NCBI GenBank assembly: GCA_963836195.1
Contig: CAWIIX010000019.1
Location: 1-64,000 of the forward strand
From: Trebonia sp963836195
Lineage (GTDB): Bacteria; Actinomycetota; Actinomycetes; Streptosporangiales; Streptosporangiaceae
Direction of reading: 5' to 3'
Length of the DNA: 64,000 nucleotides
The translations under genes were made by a program, and so were the position numbers. The notes beneath the pieces were generated by a model. That model did not search any database, was not told the origin of the DNA, and saw only the letters and a program-made list of their open reading frames with translations. Shown here one piece after another: positions 35,808-45,993 of the stretch (its first letter is position 1; every line of letters starts with the position of its first letter).

Positions 35808-38689
35808 TCGTCGGCGTCCTCGTCGATGTCGGAGTCGGAGTCCCCGAAGGCCTGCTGCTGCCACATATCATTGACGACGTACTCAACGGCAGTGTCGGTC
35901 GCGTAGGCCGAGCAGGGGAAGCTGATCGCGAACCCAACAACTGGCGTGGCGTCTGGGCTCGTCGTCCTGAGCGGGTTCTTGAGCGGGATAGATCAGCAGG
36001 TGCGCCTGGTCGGATCGCCGCGCGCGGCGTAGTGGCGGCCCGGCAGGGAAGCACTGGCGTCTTCCTCGGCTTGACCGTTCCGGCCGACGCTGTCCCTTGG
36101 CATCCTGCTGAGCCGCGTCCAGGGCGCGATTCCACTGCTCGCTGTCCCATGATGAGATCTTTGCCCTCGTCCGATGGGCTGACGACCCGGCGGATGCGGT
36201 AGCGCTCCAGGATCAGCGGGGTCGTTGAGCGCGGCTCGTTTGATGAGGCCGAGTCTCGTACGGGCCGATCTTACGGTTCCTACAGCCTTGTTGCTGTTGC
36301 TGACGAGCCGGACCGTCCAGTTACCCAGTTCGCCCGAGCGCTGGCAGTGCCGGATGTACTCGGCGATGAACGTCGGCCGCACGCGGCGCCTTTCCTGCGA
36401 GGTAATCGTCGAGGAAGCCATCGGTGATCTCGTCGGCCGGAACCCCAGTCCAGACGACGCTGCCGGTGGCTCGTCAGTTTTGCTGGAACGACGCCATCGA
36501 GCCTGGCCGCGAAACGCTCGAGCAACTGGAAGTTGGCCGCGAGAGCGGCGTCGCGCATGTCGAAGATGACGGTCTCGGGCATGTCGCCCGAGTAGCTGAC
36601 CTTGACCTTGGTGCCGCGGCGCATCTTGTTCCGCGCAGTGATCTCCAGGCCGGCGGGAGAGTGCGGACCCTCAGCCCGAAGTCCTCCGGCTTGGCGTCCA
36701 CCGCCGCCATCTCGTCGAACTCGCGGCGCAGTTCGTCGTTGGCCGCAGTGATCTCGACGTAGGCGTCCCTGAGCGCGGGAGTGGTATACAGGCGGCACAG
36801 ATCCTCATAGCCGGGCCGGTAGCCGAACCAGCGGCCCATCTGCAGCAGCGTGTCGTACATCTTGGACGCGCGCAGGTAGTAGCTGACGCTCAGCCCTTCG
36901 AGCGTGAGCCCGCGGGACAGCTTGTTCCCGCCGACCGCGATGACCGACAGCCCCTCCCGGCGGTGCTCGTAGTACTGGAGCGCATCGCCGGAGGTGCCGT
37001 TGACTACCCGCACCTGGATCTTCTCGACGGCTGGGCGGATCTCGGCCCAGACTCTGCGCCCAGGAGACGGGGGCGCCTGGTCGGACGGGGAACCACGCGC
37101 TGGTGGGGACGAAGTCGCGTTCCCACAGCGCGGCGCAGTTCCTCTTCCACTGGCGCGTTCGGATCGCCGTAACGGATCCGGTCCTTCAGCAGCTGCAGGT
37201 GCTCGCCGATCTGGTCGGCGACACGCTCCTGCACGTCCTGGAAGCGCGTGACGTGGATGAGCATCGAGTTGTGCTCGGTTGACTTGGCCGCGGCCTGCCG
37301 CGCCGCGCAGCTCAAGCACGAACGCGCTGATCGCCTCGCTGAGCGAATCGCGGCAGTGTCGGCCGGAGGGATCCAGTCCTTCTTGTGACCGTCGGGCATC
37401 CACGCCGGCGTGGTCATCGACCGGCCGCACGATCGGGAGCGGCTCGATGTCGTCGTCGTCGGGATCGTCAGACTGGAGGCCGAAGACCCGCTCAGGGCCG
37501 AGGTAGTTCGACGGCGGCTGCAGGCTCTCGATGAAGTGCCTCGGGAAGATATCGACCCCGTACTGGTCGTGGTCCGCCGCAGGGTCGATGTAGATGTTGG
37601 CGAACGGCGTGGCGGTGTACCCGACGTAGGCGGCCTTCTCGAAGCTCTCCAGCAGGTGCCGGATCGCCGCGTTGACCCGGACGGGTCGGTATCCTCGTCC
37701 ACAGCCGCGACATTGACCGACGCGTTGTCGGCCTCGTCGTCGATGACCAGCACGGGACGTCGCGGACGATCTTCTTCTCCCCGTCCGGTGGGTGCTCCCC
37801 TTCGACCTCGACGATCCACTTCCGCACGTAGTCGAGGATGCGCCGGTGCTTCTTGATCACCAGCACGACCGGGTAGTCGCCGATCGGAATGTTGATGTTC
37901 TTGGCGACGGCGCGCCTGAAGTCGCCGTTCTCGGCGCTGGTGGTCAGTGAGGCGACCTTGAGCCGGGGCGCGCCGGGCAGCGCGCCGACGCCGATGTAGG
38001 ACGACTGCGGTCCTCGTCGTAACGCTGCTGATACTGGGTGTCGAACCCGAGGAAGCCCTCGTCCACCCGAAGCTGGGTCTGGCTCCGCAGGCCGTTGTCG
38101 ATGCCGGCGAGTATCACGATCAGCTTGTAGCCGGCGTCGGCGGCCTTGCAGATCAGCCCGATGTAGTTGGCGGTCTTACCTGACTGCACCTGCCGGCGAC
38201 GAGGCCGTCGCGCCGCCACCGGCCGCGCGGCTCGGGTTTTCCAGCTTCCCGAGGACGCCGGTCGGTGGTCTGGTCGATACGCCATACGACCTGCCGCGGC
38301 ATGAGCTTGACTGTCCTCCAGGTAGCGGCGGTAACGGTCCCAGAACGGCCAGTCGAGGGATGCCTTGGCTGCCGGCAAGCCACTCGACGTGATCCGTGGC
38401 GTCTTCCAGCCCGGTCGATGCTGCCTGCCAGACCGAGACACGGTGCCTCGACCTCGCGGCGCAGCGCCGCCAGGTCAATCACATCGCCCTCGGCGGGACA
38501 GCATCGAGTGGACGACGTCGCACGCAGAAGCCACCTCCTCGGGCAGCAGTCGCGGTCCTGCGGCAGCATCGCGAGGACAATGCGCAACGCCTTCTGCAGC
38601 GCGTTCTTCCTGCCCGGAACCTGGCATCGGTCCTCCTCCTGGGGTGCCTGGCGCCTGTCCGAGAGCAATGTAGAGGACGCCTCTGACAT
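35804..38689 (-). pseudogene. Z1-domain SF2 helicase-like protein, frame-disrupted
   Basis: About 960 codons from MSEASSTLLSDRR to DSDSDIDEDADE. Helicase motifs seen across frames are Walker A VQSGKTANYIGLICKA (about 38170), motif II VIDDEADNASVNV (about 37735), motif III YTATPFANIYIDP (about 37590), and the Z1 segment NKLSRGLTLEGLSVSYYLRA then LLQMGRWFGYRPGYEDL (motif VI). Z1 proteins occur with MutL/MORC-like ATPases in restriction-type loci. The length matches the family. Six or more frame changes. Its stop overlaps the next gene's ATG. Confidence 0.8.
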
Positions 38690-38790
38690 TCTCAGCGGCA
38701 ACGCGTGGCCACGGGTATAGTCGCGACAGACCGTAATGATGACTACGCATAATCGTGGCCGACCGTCATGCGTCGCATGGAGCACTTGGC

Positions 38791-40276
38791 TTAACGATTC
38801 TGCCAGAAGCCGGCGATCTGGTCGAACGGCGGCATCAGCCTGATGCGGCGTGCGGGCCTCGTGCAGGCGTGAGGCCCTGGGCCATGAACGCAGCCTGGAT
38901 CCGTTCCGCGACCTTGACCGCCTCTGCGTCTGCGATGCCGCGGAGTCATGAAGGGCTCCGGATCATCGATGGTCTCCGCCTGGTGCATGACCCGCAGTGC
39001 CGCGACCGGGACGGTTTCCTCAAGCAGCCGGATGAGCGCGTTGGCGTCCGCGGACTCGTCGGTGCCGCCACGGAGTACCTGCTGGACGAGAGGGTGCTTA
39101 CGGTTGATGCGGCAGGTGACCTGGCCGTTGCGCTGCTCGACCTTCCAGGCGTAGATGAAGTCGGCCCCGTGCTCGCGGGCGACGATCGACCGCGGTGGCT
39201 CAGCACCGCCGCGGCGCGGCGCCGCGCGTCGTCTCCGATCCGCCGCAGGTGGGACCGGGCTGCCAGCGGCGGCACCGTGGCGGACTTGCGGACATCGATA
39301 CTCCACTCGGCGTCCAGTTCGGCGGGGATGTCGACGGCGATGCGGGCGAGGATGTATTTGTCCTCCTTGCGGAACCCGCTGATTCCGAGCCAGTCCCCGG
39401 CCACGATAAGCCGGTCGCGCCTGTAGACGTAGAAGCCCTGCTGGTCCAGCCAGCCATGCGGCCCGGCGGCAGCAGCGGCCTGCCTCGTCGCTGAGGTGAC
39501 GCGGGTGCGGGAGGACGAAGCCTGCGACGGTCATCAGGTGGCCGCCGATGGGGATGTCCTCGGCCGGGAGCTGCTGGACGAACTGCTGGTTGCGGAGGAA
39601 CGGATCCCATGGCTGGACCGGGTTCGTCCGTTGACGGTTAGCTGCATTCAGCCGCTTGCCGTCCAGGAACCGGGAGAACACCATGCCCAGGTGCGGCTCG
39701 ACCCTGTTGCGGATCTCTTCGTAGAAGTGCCTCTTGGAGCGGCATCGTCGGCGGTGATCCCCGCGAGGTCGAACCTGTGCAGGTGCCGCCACAGGACCAC
39801 CGTGCCCTGCCCTGTCCACAGCCGGTCCAGGAGCGGCGGCGTCAGCTGCGTCTACCTCCTGCAGGAGCCGCCATTCGCCGCTTCGCCGGACAACGTCGAG
39901 GTCCCAGGCGCGGATGGCTCGAGGCCCCCCGGGCGGCGCGGTGGACACGATGAGCTGGCGGGCCTGGGAGAAGGACGCGGTCTTCAGGCCCATGCCGAAC
40001 CGGCCAAGATCCTTCGGGCCGCGTCGTGGACGTGGACCCTTGGCCGCGATGGTCATCGCGGTGACGAGCTCGGCCTCGGTCATACCTGTCGCCGTCATCG
40101 GTGACCGCGACCCAGGAGCCCCGCCCGTCCCAGGTGAACTCGACATTGATGTGCCGGGCCTGCGCCGTGATGCTGTTGTCCACGAGGTCAGCGACGGCCG
40201 CCTCGATCGTGTAGCCGAGGGACTTGAAGGACTCGATCGTGCCTGCCGGATCAGGATTGGCGATCTCGTACTTCAC
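38791..40276 (-). pseudogene. GHKL ATPase (MutL/MORC-like) 1, frame-disrupted
   Basis: About 495 codons. N-box TIEAAVADLVDNSITAQA, then DDGDGMTEAELVTAM (G1) and LGRFGMGLKTASFSQA (G2) mark a GHKL ATP-binding domain. Later pieces include VQPWDPFLRNQQFV, GWLDQQGFYVYRRDRLI and SGFRKEDKYILARIAVDIPA, as in the C-terminal parts of restriction-linked MORC homologues. At least four frame changes. It heads the minus-strand run ATPase-Z1-PD-(D/E)XK-AIPR and is divergent from the methyltransferase. Expected to couple ATP-driven DNA clamping to the helicase and nuclease (inference). Confidence 0.78.
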
Positions 40277-40524
40277 GTCGCATCACCCTCGTTTCTCGGC
40301 AGGCCTGACGAAGGCCGTTTGTCCCGGCAAGTATATGAGTCGGCCTGATGCATGGCGGTTCGACCGAAGGTCTCAATGCGCTCAAGCTCGACCCCGTGCG
40401 GCCAGTGCCCGGCTCTACCGTCATGCGAGACTGCATCTGGCGTGAAGTCGCATACCCTGTGCCCGCGCGCGTTACGGCTGTGACGGCAGGGACAGGACTG
40501 CGGTGAAGCGGTGTTTTGTCAGAG

Positions 40525-41955
40525 GTGGACGTTAGCCTGTCGCTGACTAGGGACTGGAGGGCCGCATGGGGGAGGGGGCGTCTGGGGGCGCCGGAGGACA
40601 GCAAGTATGGCGTCAGGCTGGTCAGGGGCCCGTTCGTCCAGCTTGCCCGCGCACCCGGAGGAGTGCGACGAGGACGACTTCCTGGCCTACGCGGCCCGGC
40701 TGCGCGCCGAGGGCCACCGGCTTGCGGCCGACCTCTTCAGTGGCGCTGGCGGGCTGAGCCTCGGACTTGGAGCAGCCGGCTACCGGTCGTGCTCGGGATC
40801 GACAGGGATCGCGAGGCGACTGAGACGCACCGGCATCACTTCGGCGGCCTGACCCTCAACTGGGATCTCGGCGACGCCGGATCGGATCGCGCGGGTCGCC
40901 CAACTCATCAAGGATGCTGGGGTGGAGCTGCTCGCCGGCGGGCCACCCTGCCAGCCGTTCTCACGGGCCGGGCGCAGCAAGATCCGGCACCGCATCCTGA
41001 ACGGCTTCGCTGACCCGTCGGAGGAGCGCAGGCACCTGTGGCGGTCTTTCCTGGAGATCGTAACGATCGCCCAACCGCCAGCCGTCCTCATGGAGAACGT
41101 GCCCGACATGGCGCTGGACAAGGATATGTTCATCCTGCGGACCATGGTCCACGAGCTGGAGAGCATCGGCTACGCGGTCGAGGAGCGCGTCGTAGATACC
41201 TCGCAGTACGGGGTCCCGCAGTTCCGGCAGCGGCTCATCCTCGTCGCACTGCGTGACAAGACGCTATTCACTTGGCCGGCTCCGCTGCCGGACCAGAGTG
41301 ACGGTGTGGAACGCGATCGGCGACCTTCCCTCTGTAGAAGGCGGATGGCGGCCGGAGGGCGGCGCCGACGGCTGGGCACCCTACGAGGGGCCGAAGAACG
41401 CATTCCAGCGCCGTATGCGCGAAGGAATGGACGGCGAAGACGCCAGCCGGGTCTACGACCAGATCACGCGCCGGTACGCGAGGACGACAAGATCGCCTTC
41501 GAGCATATGGACGCGAAGACGCGCTACTCCGATCTGCCGGAAGAATTGCGTCGCTACCGGGCCGACATCTTCGACGACAAGTACAAGCGGCTGGACGAGA
41601 ACGGACTGTCCCGGACCATCACCGCTCACATCGCCAAGGACGGTTACTGGTACATCCATCCCAAGGACAACCGCACCCTCACGGTCCGCGAGGCGGCCCG
41701 GATCCAGACGTTCCCCGACAGGTACCGTTCGCTGGGCCGCCGTCAGCGGCCTTCCGCCAGATCGGCAACGCGGTCCCGCCGTTCCTCGGCGAACAACTCG
41801 GCAAGGCGATCCGTGCCAGCCTGGACGAGCCGCGCCCGGCAGGACCATCAAGCATCGACACAGGCGCAACGCCTCGCGGACTGGTTCCGCGTCAGCCGGA
41901 CTCTGGCTGTCCCGTGGCTGCGAGCGTCCACGCGGTGGCAGGTGATCTCGGCTGA
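40525..41955 (+). pseudogene. DNA (cytosine-5) methyltransferase, frame-disrupted
   Basis: About 476 codons. Motif I LAADLFSGAGGLSLGLGAAG, then LGIDRDREATETH, motif IV with catalytic Cys GGPPCQPFSRAGR, motif VI ENVPDM, motif VIII-like QFRQRLILVAL, DENGLSRTITAHIAKDGYWY, motif IX/X LTVREAARIQTFPDRY and FRQIGNAVPPFLGEQLGKAI. The target-recognition region between about 41290 and 41580 is also shifted. Five or more frame changes, but the total is a multiple of three. The start is uncertain (GTG 40525; TTG 40516 also possible). Methylates C5 of cytosine in an unknown site, protecting host DNA. Confidence 0.8.
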
Positions 41956-42520
41956 GATTCTCTTGGACCGTCTCGGCGGCCAGCAGCTGCAGTGGATCTG
42001 GCCGCTGGTCGAGCGATGGGAGAAACCGGCCGACACGCTTGGCGGCTGCGGATGAGCTGGCTGAGATCGCTCGGTGGGTCGGCCGTGACAACCGGCCGAG
42101 CGTCTCCTGGAGATCGCCGACGCGTATCGCCGAGACGCCAGAGGAGCTTGGACAACGACAAGACAATCCGGGCCGCGCTCCAGCGGCGCCGAAGCGGTGG
42201 CGGACCTGGCGGTCCTCGCGGTGCCGTCGGTACGATGACGATGACTCAGAGGAACCGGTCCTTGGCGGCACGGGGCGTCCTGCGGGTGGCCGCCCGCTTC
42301 ACCGGCGAGGCGACGCTGGAGCGCAAGAACCGGATGAGCGACGGACGGCTCGCCGTCGCCCGCATGATCGGCTACGGCGAAAGCCGCCCGCGACGCGCAG
42401 CTCGGGCTCATCGAGCTGGCCGCTGCCATGTGCCGTCCAGAAGCGCCCGTCTGTGACGTATGCCCGCTCGCCGAGACATGCGCTAGCTCGCCGTCCCAGC
42501 GCGGACCCATCCTCTTCTGA
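41813..42520 (+). pseudogene. HhH-GPD (EndoIII/MutY-like) DNA glycosylase, frame-disrupted
   Basis: About 235 codons beginning at a GTG inside the 3' end of the methyltransferase gene, in another frame. Pieces are LADWFRVSRTLAVPWLRAST then RWQVISAEILLDRLGG, as in the start of EndoIII-family glycosylases, RKNRMSDGRLAVARMIGYGE, and a C-terminal CRPEAPVCDVCPLAETC, the four-cysteine [4Fe-4S] loop. Two or more frame changes. Glycosylases of this family next to C5 methyltransferases can remove T from T:G mismatches left by 5mC deamination, as known for Mig.MthI. That role is inferred here. Confidence 0.65.
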
Positions 42521-42548
42521 GCATCCCAAGGGCCGCATGGGCGAAGAG

Positions 42549-43866
42549 CTAGCCGTCCAGGCCAAGGGCAGTGACTACGTCGGGCGCTCGCTCGGCCAGC
42601 ACTGCGACGATACGACGGAATGCCTCGTATTCGCCGGCTTGCATGGCGGCTGCCCGCAGCGCCAGGCCAACATCGCTACGAGCTGGAGTAGGCATCTCTT
42701 GCTGGGGCCGCGCTGGCTGGACTGGCTGCCGTGCGGCTTGGCTGCTCCTTGGCAGTGTGCCGTGACGCCTTGCGGTACCGGTCGTCGGCGTAGGCGCACA
42801 GTTCGTTGATCGGGCGGTCCAGCATCTGGCGGATCTGCGGCGGGAGCGTAACGCGCATCTTCGCCACGTTGATGTTGAACACCGAGTCGAGGTCGGTGTC
42901 GAACTCAAGCGAGGCCCGGGCAAGTTTCGTGTGCTCGTCGATGCCGCGGATGCCGTTCCATCCGCCCCACTGCACGAGCCGATCGGCGCGGTAGATGTAG
43001 ATCCCCTGCTGCCGGTTCCAGTTCAGCGGTCCGGAGTAACGTTCGAATTCCTCAGCCGAGCTGAACTCGTCGCGCGCGGGCAGCACGAACCGCCGGAGCG
43101 TGACAGTCCCGGAGAACGTCGCCGACAGACAGCTCAAAACGCTGGAGCGGCAGTTCGCTCGTCGTCGGCTCGCTGGGCGCGAACGGATTCCACGGCTGCA
43201 CCTTCTGCCCGTTCACCGTGATCACAAGCCCCTATGGTCTGAGACTCTCAAGATACCTGTGGAAGACGATCCCAAGATGCTCGGCGGTCTTGGCCGCCAG
43301 TGAGTCAAGCCGACGCCGCGCCCATCCGCCATCTGGCCGCTTCTCCGGCAGCACGCGGTCCAGCTTCCGCCAGATCACGACGGTTCCCGGTTCGGCTGCC
43401 AGACGTTCCGCGGACCGTTCGATCACCGGCACCATAACGCGGCTCGACGACGAGCCACTCGTCCCACTCGGCGATCAGGTCGAGGTCAAGCGTCCGTACA
43501 TTCACGTTGCCCGACTGCTGAGCGACGGCATGTAACGACAGTGACGGACCGGCACTGGGACAGCGAGGCCGTCTTAAGGCCAGACCGTACCGCCCGAGGT
43601 CGCTGCGGCCATACGTACGCCGAGAGCCGTAGCGGAGCGCCTCCATCAGGCCGTTGCTTGTCATCCCCTCGCCGTCGTCGGAGATCGACCACGTATGAGT
43701 CTTCGCCGGCGAACTCGACCGTGACGTCAACATGGGACGCGCCCGCCATGACGCTGTTGTCCACGATGTCGGCCACTGCAGCCGGGAAGTCGTACCCGAT
43801 GTCCCGCAGCGACTCCGTCAGCCGCGCCGCGGACGGCGTGATCGCTGCTGACTTCCAAGCCGTCAT
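42549..43866 (-). pseudogene. GHKL ATPase (MutL/MORC-like) 2, frame-disrupted
   Basis: About 439 codons from MTAWKSAAITPSAARLTESL to a plausible C-terminus EAFRRIVAVLAERAPDVVTA. N-box FPAAVADIVDNSVMAGAS, G1 DDGEGMTSNGLMEAL, G2 LGRYGLGLKTASLSQC, then WNGIRGIDEHTKLARASLEF. Shares layout with the ATPase at 38791 but is clearly divergent, so an old paralogue. GGGAAGG precedes the ATG. Five or more frame changes. Convergent with the glycosylase. Confidence 0.75.
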
Positions 43867-44085
43867 CCGACACCTTCCCGTTCTCCGCCGAGCTTCCCGA
43901 CCAGGATCTCACATGACCGAGGACAAGTCCCGCAAACCAGCGGGCATGTCCACGGTCCCGCGTGACTCTTGCTGCTTGGGCGCCGGCGAAAGTGATGGCT
44001 ACATCCGTAAAAATTTCCTATGATGCAAGGCGTCATGTTTCACATCGCTATCTTGTGCGATAAACTGTACATATAACACCGAGAC

Positions 44086-44120
44086 GGGCCGCCCCGGTGT
44101 TACGAGCACCGGAGCGGCCC
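44086..44120 (+). promoter_or_regulatory. 5'-leader hairpin of small CxxC gene copy B
   Basis: GGGCCGC pairs with GCGGCCC and CGGTG with CACCG, separated by a CC/GA internal loop, around loop TTACGAG. It parallels the hairpin at 25565 before copy A. TTTCAC-N17-TAAACT at 44038-44066 could be the promoter. Confidence 0.5.
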
Positions 44121-44154
44121 TGGGGCACCCACCTCTCCAACGGGGGCGAGCACC

Positions 44155-44573
44155 TTGAGCGCAATCATCCCGGACCCCGATCGCTGGTACATCCCACCGC
44201 CAGTCGAGGCAGCGGCCGTCCGCCTGGGGCCCGGCGACGGCGACCTGGCGCGGATCGAAGCCTTGGACGCGGAGCGCATGCACGACAGCCTGGTGTTCCT
44301 GGCGGGCTACGCACCGGGCGTGCTAGACGTGATCCTGACCGCGACCGAGCCCTGCCTGGATGACGAGCGCCCCGCCGACCAGACGCAGACGCACTCGAGC
44401 CGTACTGCACCAGATGCGGCGCCTCAGCAGGCATCTTCATCAGCCGAGGCAACGAGTGGCTGCACTACACCGGCAGGCCCGAGACCGCCGACGTCCAGCC
44501 GTACGCCACCGACCACCAGCCAGTCGTAGGCTGGCGCATCGCCACCAGCCCGATTGCCGAGGTAGCGCTCTAA
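44155..44573 (+). CDS. Small CxxC protein (family copy B), one frame change
   Basis: Member of the same family as 25636. TTG start after GGGGGCGAG. First frame: LGPGDGDLARIEALDAERMH then DSLVFLAGYAPGVLDVIL. After a one-base loss near 44398 the other frame gives LEPYCTRCGASAGIFISRGN then EWLHYTG and DHQPVVGWRIA, to TAA. Length with one base restored is 140 codons including the stop. CxxCG plus His/Trp pattern suggests zinc binding. It sits between the second GHKL ATPase and an HNH endonuclease, at the edge of the defence locus. Function unknown. Confidence 0.65.
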
Positions 44574-44586
44574 CCAGTCGAGGTGC

Positions 44587-45609
44587 TTACTGGGCGCTGG
44601 CCGTTGATCGACGGAGCATCTGCCGGAGTTCCTCAGGGGCGAACGCCGGGCGGCGCTTGTGCAGCATCGCGTGGCAGTTCGGGCAGACGGGCCGGAGGTC
44701 CTCAAGCGGATCGACCGAGTACCCCGGCCCCACGGTGGATAGCTCCTTGAGGTGGTGGACGTGGATGAAGTCCTTGCCGATATCGCCGTACTGGGCCTCG
44801 AAGTCCAAGTCGCAGACGGTGCACTTGTGGCCGTAGGTCGCGAGGCACTTCTTGCGGGCCGCTGGGTCCCGCTCGTACTTATTCACCGTCACCCGGCTGA
44901 CGGAAGCCTCGGGAAAGGTCTGCCCAGGCTCCGGCTCTGTCTCGTCGGCTGACTGATACTCAAACCGGTCAATTGCGGATGCGAGCAAAGTCTCAAGAAT
45001 GCTCGCGTCGCTTGGTCCGTAGCCGGGCACGGTCAGGCGCAATTTGATCTGCTTAGTGGTGTTGCCGTCCGGCCGCGCGCCTGGGCGCTGGCCGATCGGC
45101 CCCTGGCGTCTGGTCAGCTGCATCCGCAGCTCCGTCATATCCGGCTGCTCGGAAAGCCGCAGCGGTCCTTCGGTCAGTCGTCTCTCGAATTCCGGAAGGC
45201 CCATCCGTCGCGTGTCGCGCGTATCGACCAGCGCTTCCTCAAGTACCGCGTCGATTCGCTTCAACCTGGTCAGCAGGAGTTCGAGGGCCACTCGGTACCC
45301 GGGGTTGCGCGCTGGACGGTTGCCGCTGCGTCCGCTAGCGCTACTGAGGATGACCGCGATCAAGCCGCCGTCGCGCTCAACCGTGAACTCGGCCTCGAGG
45401 CGCCTGCCGTCGTCGTCCTCCGCGTACACCAGTCGCCCCTCGACCCCGCAACGTGTTGCCAATGGCGAACCCAATGTCAGGAGGATAGTCGGTAGGACGC
45501 CCGCCGTCGCCGAGGATTTCATCCATGCCCGAACGGCCTTGCCGGGAGGACGCTGAGGCAAGTTAATGGCAGATTCAGGGCATAGGTCGCAACTGGCAAC
45601 ACCGGTCAC
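44587..45609 (-). CDS. HNH endonuclease (McrA-like C-terminus)
   Basis: Intact nuclease-like protein of 340 residues. C-terminal HNH with two Cys pairs: KCLATYGHKCTVCDLDFEAQ, FIHVHHLKELS, DLRPVCPNCHAMLH. The N-terminal 200 residues are not recognised; they contain a beta-rich segment (GRLVYAEDDDGRRLEAEFTV) and a helical linker. Such architecture is typical of modification-dependent or damage-type restriction nucleases, with the N-terminus as reader. Notably it has no frame change, unlike the genes before it. Convergent with copy B of the CxxC family. Confidence 0.8.
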   Translation of the reverse strand: MTGVASCDLCPESAINLPQRPPGKAVRAWMKSSATAGVLPTILLTLGSPLATRCGVEGRLVYAEDDDGRRLEAEFTVERDGGLIAVILSSASGRSGNRPARNPGYRVALELLLTRLKRIDAVLEEALVDTRDTRRMGLPEFERRLTEGPLRLSEQPDMTELRMQLTRRQGPIGQRPGARPDGNTTKQIKLRLTVPGYGPSDASILETLLASAIDRFEYQSADETEPEPGQTFPEASVSRVTVNKYERDPAARKKCLATYGHKCTVCDLDFEAQYGDIGKDFIHVHHLKELSTVGPGYSVDPLEDLRPVCPNCHAMLHKRRPAFAPEELRQMLRRSTASAQ

Positions 45610-45654
45610 GTGCGCCCCGGCCGGCCGGCGATGGGTGCGGCCACTATCGACACG

Positions 45655-45689
45655 TCAGCGACTGCGAACCGCGAAGCGCCAACCGATGG
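45655..45689 (-). pseudogene. C-terminal scrap of the small CxxC family
   Basis: Reads PIGWRFAVRSR then stop, matching the C-termini of the copies at 47083 and 49300 (AIGWRYAVASR). Only about 11 codons remain, sharing ACGTCAGCGACT with both complete copies. Confidence 0.5.
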
Positions 45690-45707
45690 GAGGCTGCGAC
45701 TATCCGC

Positions 45708-45850
45708 CGCGGACCCGGCGACGGCGATCTCACCCGGATCGAAGCTCCAGACGCCCCGACCACGAACCCGTCGTCACCTGGCGTGCACCCGTCGGACCGG
45801 CGGCGCTCGTGGCGTTGTTCCCGCGTGGATCGCGGGATCTGCCCGCCTGA
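45708..45850 (+). pseudogene. Small CxxC family remnant with internal deletion
   Basis: RGPGDGDLTRIEAP matches the N-terminal part of copy B (LGPGDGDLARIEAL). In another frame DHEPVVTWRAP matches its C-terminal part. The middle with the CxxC is gone. It lies head-to-head with the minus-strand scrap, marking a recombination point. Confidence 0.55.
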
Positions 45851-45859
45851 TCTGACATG

Positions 45860-45937
45860 CTTATAGTGAGCTACAGTTCACGTATGGAGATTTTATAGTG
45901 TAGTGTAGCTCACTATAAGATCTATACATAGTGAGCT
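45860..45937. promoter_or_regulatory. Operator array of the mobile mystery protein pair
   Basis: AT-rich. CTTATAGTGAGCTAC (45860-45874) is perfectly inverted at 45905-45919, and ATAGTGAGCT repeats at 45928-45937. The array ends 56 bases before the XRE gene, as expected for an autoregulated toxin-antitoxin-like operon. Confidence 0.6.
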
Positions 45938-45993
45938 GTGACTCATCTTGGGCTGGTTCACGATGAGTTCTGCTTCACGGATGTGGTGGAGAC

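Noticed and set aside
30575..43866. Programmed frameshifting as explanation of the broken defence genes
   Set aside because: Far too many sites, with no shared slippery sequence or downstream structure.
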